Shown: positions 52,685-62,470 of the stretch, piece after piece | Position numbering within the stretch: position 1 is the stretch's first letter | How the letters are laid out: every line of letters begins with the position of its first letter | Origin: an uncultured Oscillospiraceae bacterium | GTDB lineage: Bacteria; Bacillota; Clostridia; Oscillospirales; Ruminococcaceae | DNA length: 64,000 nucleotides | Reading direction: 5' to 3' | NCBI GenBank assembly: GCA_934466455.1 | Contig: CAKSLF010000006.1 | Location: 29,120-93,119 of the forward strand | Notes under the pieces: model-generated | What the model was told of the DNA's origin: nothing | Databases searched by the model: none | The model's input: only the letters and a program-made list of their open reading frames with translations | Program-made: the position numbers and the translations under genes

Positions 52685-55066
52685 ATGGCGAACAAAGTAA
52701 AAAGGATTTTTGCATTGCTTTTGGCGATAATTATGCTGCTACTTTGCGGATGCGGAAAACAGAGCGAAAGCAATCCAAACGGAAAAAACGCTTCTCCCTC
52801 AAAAGCTTTTCGTGCGGCGGAATTTGAAAATGTGCATTATAAAGGCGACTATAAACAGGTTGACGGTACAAAATGCATTAACAACGGCTGCTTTGCAGAG
52901 GGGCGTTTTTACTATGACAGCAGCGGTCAGTATTCAAGCGATGAAGAAAGTTATAATGTGATTTTCTCCTGCCTGCCCGATGGAAGCGATGTTCGGCGTT
53001 TTGATAATTTTTCCGTCGTGGGAAAAGAAATTTTTGATGATTCGCATATAGCGATGCGCAGTATTGCCGGAATTTTTTACGGCGAGGGCGGCTATCTCTA
53101 TGTTGTTGAACAAATATATGCCTATGTATTGCCGGAATCCGAGGACGGAAAGGTCTATTCTTCAATGCGTGAGATGCGATGTTTCTTTTTCCTCCATAAA
53201 GTAAGCATTTCCGAAAGCGAGCACACCGTGCTCGACCTTTCTGAAATAATCCCAAATAATGTTGATGACATACCCAATATCGCAGTTGACCCAAAGGGAA
53301 ACATCTATGGTTTATTCCATAGAAAGGCTCTGTTTGTTTACGACTCAGCGGGCGAAGAACTTTTTAATATCGGCGAAGAAATCGGAGATTCTTCTTTTGT
53401 TGATGTATCCGGAGAAAAGGTCATTCTTTGCAAATCATCAAACAATTACGGAAGCGAAGATATTTTTACCGTAAATCTTGCGGCAAAGAGCGTTGAAAAG
53501 GTTATGTCCGTTTCCTCAACCGGTTATATATCGTGCTATCCCGGTGTTGAAGGCTTTGACTTTACCTATTCCAACGGAACAAGCCTATTTGGCGCAAACA
53601 TTGATACAAAGGAAACCGTGCTGCTTTTCAGTTTTTCAAACTGCGGAGTTGATTTTCAATCGCTGTTTACTGTTTTTCCTATTGACGGAGGAATCTCTTG
53701 CGTAAATCATATATACGGTTATGACGGCGCAGGAAACGCCAATTATCGTTGGGGCATAACTATGCTTAAACGGTACGAGGGTTCGGATTCCGACAGCAAA
53801 ACCGTGCTTACTCTTGCAACAGCTTCCGGAAACATAGACGACAGCGTATATAAAGCGATTGTAAAGTTCAACCAAATAAGTACGGAATACCGTGTTGAAA
53901 TAAAGGATTATTCCGTCTATTCATCTCCAAATGATACCTTTGCCGGCTCTACGGTGCTGAACACAGAAATTATATCAGGAAAGTCACCCGATATATTTAT
54001 TACCGATTCAATGGATGCCACCGCATATACCGACCGTGGAATATTTGAAAATCTGTGGCCTTATATTGATGCCGATGAGGCTCTTGGCGGACGGGAAGCA
54101 CTGGTCGAGCCTGTCTTTGACTCTATGTGTTATAGAAACGGCGCACTTTACGAAATAACGCCCACCTTCAAAATATATTATATTGTCGGCGACTGCGATG
54201 TGGTGGGAAGCGAAAGCGATTGGAGCTTTGAAAAACTAAAATCCGCATTGGCAAAAATGCCGGAGGGCTGTCCCGCAATATACGATTATTCCAAGACAAA
54301 CGCACTTTATTGCTTTTCAAAATTCCGCATTTGCGATTTTGTCGATTGGGAAAAAGGCATATGTACATTCAACACACCGGAATTTATCGAATGCCTTACA
54401 TTTATTAAAGATTATTTTCCCGATGACGCCGATATACAGCCGGAATACGGAGGAACACCGTTCGGATATGAACGGCTTAAAAGCAGGGAGGCTCTTCTTA
54501 TTTCGGGTGCCCTTATCAACCTTAAAGATTTTCAGCTGCTATCGTTCTTCTGTGACGGAAAAGAAATCTTTATAGGCTGGCCGGGCGCAGAAAACGGAAG
54601 CTGTGCCTTTGGAGCCGGAACCACCGTTGCAATGAGTTCGACCTGTGAACATAAAGACGCCGCATGGGAATTTATGCGCCTTATGCTTACGGAAGAAATG
54701 CAGCTTTCCGACAAAGAAAACAAATATTATTTTTGCACAAACAAAAATGTTTTCGACGCCGCTCTTGAAGAAGCTTGCACCGCCGAAACTTATACGGATA
54801 AAGACGGAAATTTACACGAATTGCCCAAAGGAAGTTATACAATCTCCGGACTTAAAGTTGATTTTTATGCAATGACCGAAGAACAGCGCAGCGAATTTCT
54901 TTCTTTAGTCAAAAACACAAAATACAATATTCGGGGCGATGACAGCGCAATCTTTGAAATTGTGGCAGAAGAAGCGGAAGCGTTTTTTGCCGGAAAACAG
55001 GATGAGTATAAAACTGCAAACGCCATACAAAGCAGGGTTGAGCTTTATATGGCGGAAAAACAATAA
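52685..55066 (+). CDS. Large extracellular solute-binding-type lipoprotein (copy 1)
   Basis: The 793-residue protein has a lipoprotein signal (hydrophobic run ending LLLCGC). An N-terminal half with beta-propeller-like strands (about 45-370) is followed by a C-terminal ABC-type substrate-binding fold (about 375-790). The latter begins KTVLTLATASGNI with the VYKAIVKFNQ.STEYRVEIKDY helix-strand pattern of SBP_bac_1 proteins and has HKDAAWEFMRLMLTEE near the end. No permease or ATPase gene is adjacent. The downstream gene is a paralogue with nearly the same first 130 bases. Function may be sensing or surface binding rather than uptake. Substrate unknown. Confidence 0.85.
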   Translation: MANKVKRIFALLLAIIMLLLCGCGKQSESNPNGKNASPSKAFRAAEFENVHYKGDYKQVDGTKCINNGCFAEGRFYYDSSGQYSSDEESYNVIFSCLPDGSDVRRFDNFSVVGKEIFDDSHIAMRSIAGIFYGEGGYLYVVEQIYAYVLPESEDGKVYSSMREMRCFFFLHKVSISESEHTVLDLSEIIPNNVDDIPNIAVDPKGNIYGLFHRKALFVYDSAGEELFNIGEEIGDSSFVDVSGEKVILCKSSNNYGSEDIFTVNLAAKSVEKVMSVSSTGYISCYPGVEGFDFTYSNGTSLFGANIDTKETVLLFSFSNCGVDFQSLFTVFPIDGGISCVNHIYGYDGAGNANYRWGITMLKRYEGSDSDSKTVLTLATASGNIDDSVYKAIVKFNQISTEYRVEIKDYSVYSSPNDTFAGSTVLNTEIISGKSPDIFITDSMDATAYTDRGIFENLWPYIDADEALGGREALVEPVFDSMCYRNGALYEITPTFKIYYIVGDCDVVGSESDWSFEKLKSALAKMPEGCPAIYDYSKTNALYCFSKFRICDFVDWEKGICTFNTPEFIECLTFIKDYFPDDADIQPEYGGTPFGYERLKSREALLISGALINLKDFQLLSFFCDGKEIFIGWPGAENGSCAFGAGTTVAMSSTCEHKDAAWEFMRLMLTEEMQLSDKENKYYFCTNKNVFDAALEEACTAETYTDKDGNLHELPKGSYTISGLKVDFYAMTEEQRSEFLSLVKNTKYNIRGDDSAIFEIVAEEAEAFFAGKQDEYKTANAIQSRVELYMAEKQ

Positions 55067-55099
55067 TTATAAAGTTTTTTTGAAAGGACAGTATAGACT

Positions 55100-57439
55100 A
55101 TGGCGAATAAAGTAAAAAGAACTTTTGCATTGCTTTTGGCAATAATTATGCTGCTGCTTTGCGGATGCGGAAAGCAGAGCGAAAGCAATCCAAACGGAAA
55201 AAACGCCTCTTCCGCCAAAGGAACCCTTGCGGCGGAATTCGAAAATGTGCATTATAAAGGCGACTATAAAATAAAAGACACCGGCTATGCCATTAATACT
55301 TCTTGTTTTGCAAACGGAAGATTGTACTACAATCTTTACGGCGATGAGGCTTGGGGAAAGGAAATCCGCTCCTGCCTTCCGGATGGCTCCGACGACCGTC
55401 CTCTTGAAAATTTCACTCTTACGGAAGAGGAATATTTTGCCCCAAGAGTGCTTGACAAAAGCGGTGTTTACAGAATATATCCCGGCAAGGAATGTCTTTA
55501 TGTAGTTGAAGCCACAGAATCCCACAACCCAAAATTCTTTGATCTTTCTCAACAGTATTTTCTTCATAAAATCGATTATTCCGGAAACAAAATTTCCTCC
55601 GTTGAATTTGAAGGAGATAAAAAAGAAATCCTGAGGCAAGGAATCCTCGCCTTTGATGATAACGAAAATATGTACTATACGGACTGGACGGAGCTTTTTG
55701 TTTATTCTCCGGACGGAGCACAGCTCTTCCATGCCAGCGATAATTTCGGCTACATAAAATTTTTGAATATTGAGGGAAAATCTCCGATTGTTGTACGCAA
55801 CTCGGCATCCGGCGGCGTTGATATTCTTTCCGTAAATCTTGAAAAGCAGTGCTTTGAAGAATTGATGCGCAATGTCAACGCAACCTCTCTTTATGGTGGT
55901 GCCGAGGGCTTTGATTTTACTTTTGTTGACGGAACCGCCCTTTACGGTGCGGATATTGATACCGGCGAAATTGTGCCTCTTTTTCTCCTTGCAAATTGCG
56001 GAATTTTTAACGAAACTTTGGAATGCGTTCTTCCATACGAAGGCGGTCTTGTCTGTGTTGAAAGCGATTATGAAATGGACAACAAAAGCTGGGGAGTAAC
56101 CTTGCTCAAAAGATACGAGGGCGGATACTCCGACGACAAAACCGTGCTCACTCTTGCAAGCGGCTACGGCGAAATAAGCAGCGTTATATACCGTTCCGTA
56201 ATAAAGTTTAATCAGATGAGCACGGATTACCGTGTTGAAATAAAAGATTATTCGCTCTACGACACAAGCGATTCATTTGCCGGTTCTTCCTTGCTTAATA
56301 CAGAAATCCTTGCCGGAAAAACACCGGATATGTTTATTACGGATACTGTGGACTATGATGTATTTGCAAGCCGCGGCATTTTGGAAGATCTTCTTCCCTA
56401 TATTGATGCTGACAAGTCCCTCGGCGGGCGTGAAGCTCTTGTTTGGCCGGTTTTTGAATCCATGCTGTACAGAGGGACGGGTAAGCTATATAAAGTTGTG
56501 CCCGGCTTTGCTATAAGTACCGTTATAGGAGATAAACGAATAATAGGCGAAAGCGACTTTGGCATTGAAAACATTAAAAAGGTCTTTGAAAAAATGCCGG
56601 AGGGCTGCACAATGTTCCAAAAGAACTATGCACGTCAGTTTGCTCTTTATTCCGGCATGGGCACCTGCGCAGGAGATTATATTGACTGGGAAAACGGAAA
56701 ATGTTCTTTTGATTCTCCCGATTTTATTGCGCTTCTTGAATTTATAAACGATTATTTTCCGAAAGACTGGGATGTGAGCAGCTTCCAACTGTATTATGAT
56801 GATTTTTATGATATGGCGGAGGGAGAATCCCTGTTTGTTCGTGTAGACATAAATGATTTTGAGTATATATCCTTTATCGGAGATGTACTTGAAGACAACG
56901 CCGTTTTCGTCGGCTGGCCGGGTTCAAAAACCGCACGCAGCGATTTTTCCGTATCAAGCGGCATTGCGATGTGTTCCGCAAGCGAGCATAAAGACGCTGC
57001 ATGGGAGTTTATGCGCCTTATGCTTACGGAGGAAACGCAGCTTTCCAAAAAGACCGGATTGCAATGCTTTCCTACAAACCGCAATGCTTTTGAAGCAAAG
57101 TTGAAAAACGCCACAATCTCCCCCGATGAGTTAATTTTTACGGAAGAAGAAAGCGGCGAGGAAGAAGGCGCAGCCAAACCGAAAGAAAAACCCACTATGA
57201 TGGTAGTCAATTATACCGACGGCAAGCGCATAATAATTCCTAAGCTTACGGAGGAGCAGGTGGACGCCTTTTGGAAGCTTATTGAAAGCCCTGCCGCTAA
57301 CGATTCTGTTTTTGACGAAGAATTTTGGAGTATAATCCAAGATGAAGCGGAGGGATTTTTCTCCGGGCGTATAACCGCAGAGGAAGCCGCAAAAGCAATC
57401 CAGCGGCGTGCCGAAATTTATATTTCCGAAAGAAAATAA
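55100..57439 (+). CDS. Large extracellular solute-binding-type lipoprotein (copy 2)
   Basis: The 779-residue paralogue of the preceding gene lies 33 bases after its stop, with the same leader motif GAAAGGAC. It has the same lipoprotein signal (LLLCGC), the propeller-like N-half and the solute-binding C-half (KTVLTLASGYGEI, FNQMSTDYRVEIKDYS, HKDAAWEFMRLMLTEE). The signal region is almost identical at the DNA level, while the N-half beyond residue 60 is much diverged. A Glu-rich insertion near residue 690 (EEESGEEEG) is unique to this copy. The two probably serve related but different ligands. Confidence 0.85.
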   Translation: MANKVKRTFALLLAIIMLLLCGCGKQSESNPNGKNASSAKGTLAAEFENVHYKGDYKIKDTGYAINTSCFANGRLYYNLYGDEAWGKEIRSCLPDGSDDRPLENFTLTEEEYFAPRVLDKSGVYRIYPGKECLYVVEATESHNPKFFDLSQQYFLHKIDYSGNKISSVEFEGDKKEILRQGILAFDDNENMYYTDWTELFVYSPDGAQLFHASDNFGYIKFLNIEGKSPIVVRNSASGGVDILSVNLEKQCFEELMRNVNATSLYGGAEGFDFTFVDGTALYGADIDTGEIVPLFLLANCGIFNETLECVLPYEGGLVCVESDYEMDNKSWGVTLLKRYEGGYSDDKTVLTLASGYGEISSVIYRSVIKFNQMSTDYRVEIKDYSLYDTSDSFAGSSLLNTEILAGKTPDMFITDTVDYDVFASRGILEDLLPYIDADKSLGGREALVWPVFESMLYRGTGKLYKVVPGFAISTVIGDKRIIGESDFGIENIKKVFEKMPEGCTMFQKNYARQFALYSGMGTCAGDYIDWENGKCSFDSPDFIALLEFINDYFPKDWDVSSFQLYYDDFYDMAEGESLFVRVDINDFEYISFIGDVLEDNAVFVGWPGSKTARSDFSVSSGIAMCSASEHKDAAWEFMRLMLTEETQLSKKTGLQCFPTNRNAFEAKLKNATISPDELIFTEEESGEEEGAAKPKEKPTMMVVNYTDGKRIIIPKLTEEQVDAFWKLIESPAANDSVFDEEFWSIIQDEAEGFFSGRITAEEAAKAIQRRAEIYISERK

Positions 57440-57465
57440 ATTACAACCGACTTATATCATTTACA

Positions 57466-57510
57466 AAAGCAAGAACCGCTTTGCGATAAGCAAAGCGGTT
57501 CTTGCTTTTC
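57466..57510. terminator. Bidirectional terminator between the lipoprotein pair and rqcH
   Basis: A long perfect stem (AAGCAAGAACCGCTTTGC arm 57467-57484 with 57489-57506) is flanked by A-rich and T-rich tracts. Confidence 0.9.
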
Positions 57511-57517
57511 TTCGAAA

Positions 57518-59272
57518 TTATTGCTGATTTCCGAATAAATTCTCAAACTGTGCCGGGCGGACATAAGCTGTTTTGTAATGCTCATAGACCGCTTTACCCG
57601 GTGCCGCACCGGAGGGCTTTTTAACATTGCGAACCTCCGTATAATCAACGGGAACCAATGAAGAATCTCTTCCCTTTGAATTGTATGCGGCAATAAGAGC
57701 AGCTTGCTCTATTGTGGTGCTGGGTACCTCCCTGCCCTCCGTAACAACTATTGTATGGGAGCCGTGTATTTTTTGTGTATGGAACCAAAGGTCATATTTT
57801 TTTGCTTCCTTAAATGTCAGACGGTCGTTCTGGAGATTGTTTCTTCCGCAGAGGATTTTGAAGCCGTCTACGGAAATGTATTCCTTTGGAGCAAGCTTTA
57901 CCGGCTTTTGATTTTTCTGGCGGCTGCGCTTTATATACCCTTGTTCCGCAAGCTCCTCCCGAAGCATAAGCACCTCGTCCTCCGTGCGTGCGCGAGAAAG
58001 CAAATCAAAAACGGACTCAACATATGAAAGCTCCGCCTCGCCTTTTTCGATAAACTTTTTGAGCATTTTTTCGGCTGTATCCGCCTTGCGATATTCGCTG
58101 AAATAATGCTGAGCGTTTTGGTTCGGGGAAAGGCGCGGGTCAAGCTTTACCTCTATCGGATTTCCGTTGTCATAGTAATTTTCAAGTATTACAGAGGTCA
58201 TTCCCTTTTCAATGTTATGAAGGTTTGCATGAATAAGCTCCCCCTTTATGCGAAGCATATCCCTCTCTGCGGAGCGGGCAAGCTCTTGCCGCTGAACATC
58301 AAGCTTTCTTGAAAGCCTGTCGCAAAGGTTCATTACAAACCGAAAAAGGTCTCCGGAACGCTGCTTCATTCTGTCCGCACCGGAACGCTCGGAGTAGAAT
58401 TTATCCAGCATGGAACTAAAGCTGTCACAAAGCCTTGGCGAAGCCGCAGCACCGTACTGTTTAACCTCTATAAAGGTAAAGTCTATGGGTTTTCCGCTTT
58501 CATCTTCAATTATATACGGAGCACACTCGCCGTTTTTTACCGCACTTACGGTTTTATCAATAACATATACAAGATTTTCGCACTCATCGTTTGAAAGCTC
58601 GTGGGCGGTAGTATCGTTGCCCTTAGTGGCAAATTCGGAAAATTCACGGCAAACAATTGGAGAAACTCCGTCCAGGGTTTCCATAAGTGCCTTTGAAAGC
58701 GGAATATCTCTTCCGGATTTAAGCCTTGCAATAAAATCCATATAGTCGAGGTCAAGGGTATTCATCTTGCCCTGAGAGGGCGGGAACACATAGCTCATTC
58801 CCGGCATAACCTGGCGCACGCTTGACATATCTGCCGTAACCCGCTTTATTGCGTCGATTACTTTTCCGTCGCTCCCGATTAGTATTATATTGCTGTGCCT
58901 GCCCATAATTTCAACGGCAAGCTTTAACACCACCAGATCGCCAAGCTCATTATATGTGCTAAAAGAAAAATGCAAAATCCGTTCAAGTCCGAATTGCTCT
59001 ATTCCAACAAGCTTTGCTCCGCTTATATATTTACGCATAAGCATACAGAACATCGGCGGAGCTTTTGGATTATCAATGGGTGCTTCTGTGAAATGTACCC
59101 TCGGAGCAGAAGCCGATGCAGAAACAAGCAGCTTTTTGCTCCCTCCGTTCCAACGGAACGACATAATAAGCTCCTCTTTCGACGGCTGATGAATTTTATC
59201 AACCCTTGCTCCGACAAGGTTTTCGGCAAGCTCTTTTTTGAGCATGCTCAAAGTAATTCCGTCAAGTGCCAA
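57518..59272 (-). CDS. rqcH: NFACT-family ribosome quality control protein RqcH
   Basis: The TTG start at 59272 follows GAGGTG by eight bases. The 584-residue protein has an N-terminal NFACT-N domain (LVGARVDKIHQPSKEEL, EIMGRHSNIILI), a coiled-coil middle, and a C-terminal NFACT-R (DUF814) domain with VDGFKILCGRNNLQNDRL and KYDLWFHTQKIHGSH. RqcH adds C-terminal alanine tails on stalled nascent chains in Bacillus. The older label fibronectin-binding protein is misleading. Confidence 0.94.
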   Translation of the reverse strand: MALDGITLSMLKKELAENLVGARVDKIHQPSKEELIMSFRWNGGSKKLLVSASASAPRVHFTEAPIDNPKAPPMFCMLMRKYISGAKLVGIEQFGLERILHFSFSTYNELGDLVVLKLAVEIMGRHSNIILIGSDGKVIDAIKRVTADMSSVRQVMPGMSYVFPPSQGKMNTLDLDYMDFIARLKSGRDIPLSKALMETLDGVSPIVCREFSEFATKGNDTTAHELSNDECENLVYVIDKTVSAVKNGECAPYIIEDESGKPIDFTFIEVKQYGAAASPRLCDSFSSMLDKFYSERSGADRMKQRSGDLFRFVMNLCDRLSRKLDVQRQELARSAERDMLRIKGELIHANLHNIEKGMTSVILENYYDNGNPIEVKLDPRLSPNQNAQHYFSEYRKADTAEKMLKKFIEKGEAELSYVESVFDLLSRARTEDEVLMLREELAEQGYIKRSRQKNQKPVKLAPKEYISVDGFKILCGRNNLQNDRLTFKEAKKYDLWFHTQKIHGSHTIVVTEGREVPSTTIEQAALIAAYNSKGRDSSLVPVDYTEVRNVKKPSGAAPGKAVYEHYKTAYVRPAQFENLFGNQQ

Positions 59273-59295
59273 CCGTGCTCACCTCTTTTACAAAG

Positions 59296-60066
59296 TTATT
59301 TTGCCCAATACATAGCCGGGTCGCAGCAGGATTTTGCGGTTACGACCTCCGTATCCGTAAAACGCTCCGAAAGCCGTTTTGCAAGCGGCTCGACAACCGT
59401 ATTTTCGGTATTGAAATGTCCTGCGTCAAGCACGCAAAAGCCCGCCCTGCGTATATCGATAAAGAAATTGTGCTTTATATTTGCCGTAACATAGGCGTCT
59501 GCACCGGACTCCATTGCGTCACGGAAAAATTCCGCTCCGCTTCCTCCGCAAACGGCAACAGTATTTATTCTTTTATCTGTGGGAGTATATTTGATTCCGC
59601 CCGCATTAAGCTTATTTGCCGTATATTCAACAAATTCGATACAAGAAAGCGGCTTTTCCATTTCAAGCTCCCCTATTCGAAGAAGTCCGAGTTCATCGCC
59701 GCATTTTCTTATATTATGAAGTCCGAGAGCCTTTGCAAGGCAATCATTTACTCCGCCGTCGGCGACATCAAGGCTTGTGTGGGAGCTTATCACCGCAATA
59801 CCCCTTTCTGCTGCGAGAAAAGCTATATTCTGCGGATGAAACTCCTTGAGCGAACCGAAAATTACCGGGTGGTGGCTTATAATAAGCTGTGCGCCCATGC
59901 GCGCCGCCTCATCAAGAACCGGCTCCGTTACATCAAGAGCAACAATGGCTTTTTCCACACGGCGGCAGCCATCACCTACAAGAAAGCCTGAATTATCCCA
60001 ACTTTCTTGCGCCGAAAACGGCGCAATCTCATCAAGAAAATCGTAAAAATCACTTACCGTGCTCAT
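59296..60066 (-). CDS. Nif3-like dinuclear metal-binding protein (GTP cyclohydrolase 1 type 2 family)
   Basis: The 256-residue protein has the Nif3 metal-ligand motifs SWDNSGFLVG, LIISHHPVIFGSL and the C-terminal GHFNTEN. The family forms toroidal hexamers with two metal ions; its physiological reaction is not settled. It overlaps trmK by four bases, the common Firmicutes pairing. Confidence 0.93.
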   Translation of the reverse strand: MSTVSDFYDFLDEIAPFSAQESWDNSGFLVGDGCRRVEKAIVALDVTEPVLDEAARMGAQLIISHHPVIFGSLKEFHPQNIAFLAAERGIAVISSHTSLDVADGGVNDCLAKALGLHNIRKCGDELGLLRIGELEMEKPLSCIEFVEYTANKLNAGGIKYTPTDKRINTVAVCGGSGAEFFRDAMESGADAYVTANIKHNFFIDIRRAGFCVLDAGHFNTENTVVEPLAKRLSERFTDTEVVTAKSCCDPAMYWAK

Positions 60067-60761
60067 TTTTTATTCTCCGTTTCATCTGCTTGCCCGTCAA
60101 TCATATCCGCAAGGATTATATGGCGCATTGCTGCGCTTTTTCCGTTTTGGGACCGCATAAGTCCGGCGGCGACTCCTCTATGTATTGCTGCCTGCCGGCG
60201 CATATATTTTACCGCAATTTTGTCCGCCTGCTCCGATACTTTTCCTATTGCGCAAAATATCTCATCCGGGGTTTCCTTATCTCCGGAATACTCAACGCTC
60301 ATAACAGAATAAATGTGCCCTTCGGCTTCCACTGCCTTTTCCTCCGCAATTCTCCAACCGTTTTCGTAAAGCCAGCGGCGCAGAGAATCGGCTCGGGACA
60401 TGGGCTGTAAAACAAGATGTACCCGCTCGCTTTTTACCCAGTCATGAGCACCGAGAATTTCCATAATGGTTTCTCCGCCCATTCCGCAAATAAGCACCTC
60501 GTTAATTTCCTTTTCCGGTAAACCCGAAAGACCGTTTGTAAGGCGGGTTTCTATCTTATCTTCAAGCCCCATTTGACTGATAAGATTTTTTGCGCTTTCA
60601 AGCGGTTTTTCATTGATATCCGTCGCATATGCCTTTTGACAGACGCCGTTTTCAACAAGCCAGCAGACCAGATAACCGTGGTCCGTTCCGATATCCGCCG
60701 CAACGGTGTCGTATCCGACAAATTCGGCAGCCGCAGCAAGGCGGGAATCAAGCTTTTCCAA
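60063..60761 (-). CDS. trmK: tRNA (adenine(22)-N1)-methyltransferase TrmK
   Basis: I choose TTG 60761, seven bases after GGGGAG; the longer frame to 60875 runs through the terminator and into the DUF1858 gene. The 232-residue protein begins LDSRLAAAAEFV and has VAADIGTDHGYLVCWL and the NPPF-equivalent region GMGGETIMEIL, diagnostic of the TrmK/DUF633 family. Confidence 0.94.
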   Translation of the reverse strand: MEKLDSRLAAAAEFVGYDTVAADIGTDHGYLVCWLVENGVCQKAYATDINEKPLESAKNLISQMGLEDKIETRLTNGLSGLPEKEINEVLICGMGGETIMEILGAHDWVKSERVHLVLQPMSRADSLRRWLYENGWRIAEEKAVEAEGHIYSVMSVEYSGDKETPDEIFCAIGKVSEQADKIAVKYMRRQAAIHRGVAAGLMRSQNGKSAAMRHIILADMIDGQADETENKK

Positions 60762-60781
60762 AATTACACTCCCCTTTTCCG

Positions 60782-60821
60782 CAACAAATTTAAGGCAGCC
60801 GTGAATACTCTCATGGCTGCC
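60782..60821 (-). terminator. Probable terminator of the DUF1858 gene
   Basis: The stem GGCAGCC.TGA/TCA.GGCTGCC (60821-60811 with 60804-60794) is followed on the minus strand by TTAAATTTGTT. The T-run is imperfect. Confidence 0.6.
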
Positions 60822-60840
60822 GCAGCTTTGCTTGGTCGGA

Positions 60841-61047
60841 TTATTTGTTTGCGAAATAGTTATTGATTTTTTCAATCATTGCATTGCAGTCAACACCATG
60901 AACTTCGCAGGCTTCCTCTATGCTCTCGCCTCTTGCTGCGGGGCAACCAAGGCAGTGCATACCCATCTCAAAGAAAAACTCCGCTGTTTCTTTATCGTAA
61001 TCAAGCACCTCGCCGATAAGAGAATCTTTATTTACCTGATAAGCCAT
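60841..61047 (-). CDS. DUF1858 domain protein
   Basis: The 68-residue protein has the conserved FFEMGMHCLGCPAARGESIEEAC pattern, with the Cys-x2-Cys of the hybrid-cluster-protein-associated redox domain (DUF1858). It is likely a small redox or metal-binding protein; partner unknown. Confidence 0.92.
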   Translation of the reverse strand: MAYQVNKDSLIGEVLDYDKETAEFFFEMGMHCLGCPAARGESIEEACEVHGVDCNAMIEKINNYFANK

Positions 61048-61133
61048 TTTATATTCCTCATTTCTTTATTATTTTCATTTTTATATTATAATGTGCAGTT
61101 TTATTTTTTTCAATATAATTATGTAAACAATTT

Positions 61134-61769
61134 TTAATAGTCGATTTTTGCGGAAGGGCAAATATCTCTCAGAACGCATTTTTTGCACTGCGGGCGGCGT
61201 GCAACGCAAACGGCTCTGCCGTGAAGAACCATTCTGTGGCAAAAGTTGTTGGATTCCTTCGGGTCAAGAAGAAGGCGAAGCTCCGCTTCGCACTTTGCGG
61301 GGTCTTTTGTATCCGTAAACCCAAGCAGATTTGTTATGCGTATGCAGTGCGTATCGCAAACCACAGCAGGCTTTCCGTAAACATCTCCGACAACAAGGTT
61401 TGCGGTCTTTCTGCCTATCCCCGGCAGTTTTATAAGCTCTTCTACCGTGTCCGGCACGATTCCGCCATAGTCTTTTACAAGAATCTTACAGGTTTGAGAA
61501 ATGTCATGTGACTTTGTTTTATAAAATCCGCAGGAGTGAATTATATCGCTTATATCCTGCTCATCTGCTTCCGCTAAAGATTCCAAAGTCGGATACTTTC
61601 CAAAGAGTACCGGTGTTACCATATTCACTCTTGCATCGGTACATTGTGCCGCAAGGCGTGTTGCAATCAAAAGCTCGTGCGGTTTTCTGTATTCAAGCGA
61701 GCAAACGGCATCCGGGTACTCTTTTTTAAGCAGCTCGACAGCCTTCGCCGCACGCTCTTTATTATTCAT
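61134..61769 (-). CDS. nth: Endonuclease III
   Basis: The 211-residue DNA glycosylase/AP lyase has the helix-hairpin-helix LPGIGRKTANLV with the catalytic Lys, the Asp in CDTHCIRI, and a C-x6-C-x2-C-x5-C cluster (CVARRPQCKKCVLRDIC) for a 4Fe-4S centre. It removes oxidised pyrimidines. Confidence 0.97.
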   Translation of the reverse strand: MNNKERAAKAVELLKKEYPDAVCSLEYRKPHELLIATRLAAQCTDARVNMVTPVLFGKYPTLESLAEADEQDISDIIHSCGFYKTKSHDISQTCKILVKDYGGIVPDTVEELIKLPGIGRKTANLVVGDVYGKPAVVCDTHCIRITNLLGFTDTKDPAKCEAELRLLLDPKESNNFCHRMVLHGRAVCVARRPQCKKCVLRDICPSAKIDY

Positions 61770-61798
61770 AAAAATCCTCCTTAAAGGTTTATAATATG

Positions 61799-61827
61799 AG
61801 CATATTCGATTTTTCTCTTATTGTCAA
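61799..61827 (-). promoter_or_regulatory. Promoter of nth
   Basis: TTGACA at 61827-61822 and TATGCT at 61804-61799 on the minus strand, spaced 17 bases. Confidence 0.6.
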
Positions 61828-61838
61828 GCCAAAATACC

Positions 61839-61867
61839 TTGCAAAATACAATGAAAGAATATAAAAT
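61839..61867 (+). promoter_or_regulatory. Promoter of the GNAT gene
   Basis: TTGCAA at 61839-61844 and TAAAAT at 61862-61867, spaced 17 bases; an AGGAGGCG ribosome site follows at 61881-61888. Confidence 0.6.
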
Positions 61868-61894
61868 ATTTTATATTTTTAGGAGGCGAATATT

Positions 61895-62380
61895 TTGGAG
61901 CACATAACTGTTAAAACAACCGCCAATCAGAAAGATTCTTTTGCGGTTCGCAAGGCGGTCTTTATAGAAGAGCAGGGCTACGAAAATGAATTTGACGAAA
62001 TCGACAATATTTGCGATTATGTTACGGTTTATTATGACGGGCAGCTTGCCGGAACCGGCAGATTTTTCCCTTCCGATGAAGAAGGCACCTTCGCTTTCGG
62101 AAGAATTGCCGTGCTTAGGGAGTTCCGCAATCGGCATCTTGGCGCAATTATTCTTTCGGAGCTTGAAAAAGCAGCAAGAGCAAGGGGCGGAAAATGTGCG
62201 GTTCTTCTCTCGCAGGAATATGCAATCGGGTTCTATGAAAAAAGCGGTTTTTCACTTTGCGATACAAAAGTCGTCTATGACGAGGGGCAGCCGCATCGCC
62301 GAATGAAAAAATTTTTTAAGAAATTTCAAAATAACACTTGCAATTTGTTTCATAATGCGCTATACTATTTAAGCACTTGA
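61895..62380 (+). CDS. GNAT-family N-acetyltransferase
   Basis: The gene starts at TTG 61895, six bases after AGGAGGCG. The 161-residue protein has the ElaA-like N-terminus AVRKAVFIEEQGY and the acetyl-CoA site (RIAVLREFRNRHLGAIIL, a variant of RxxGxG) followed by YEKSGF. Substrate unknown. Its last 45 bases contain the promoter of the tRNA-fMet gene. Confidence 0.9.
   Translation: MEHITVKTTANQKDSFAVRKAVFIEEQGYENEFDEIDNICDYVTVYYDGQLAGTGRFFPSDEEGTFAFGRIAVLREFRNRHLGAIILSELEKAARARGGKCAVLLSQEYAIGFYEKSGFSLCDTKVVYDEGQPHRRMKKFFKKFQNNTCNLFHNALYYLST
62338..62366 (+). promoter_or_regulatory. Promoter of tRNA-fMet, inside the GNAT reading frame
   Basis: TTGCAA at 62338-62343 and TATACT at 62361-62366, spaced 17 bases. 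Start near 62373, about 19 bases before the tRNA. Confidence 0.75.
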
Positions 62381-62391
62381 AAATTGCATAT

Positions 62392-62468
<77 letters not shown>

Positions 62469-62470
62469 TA

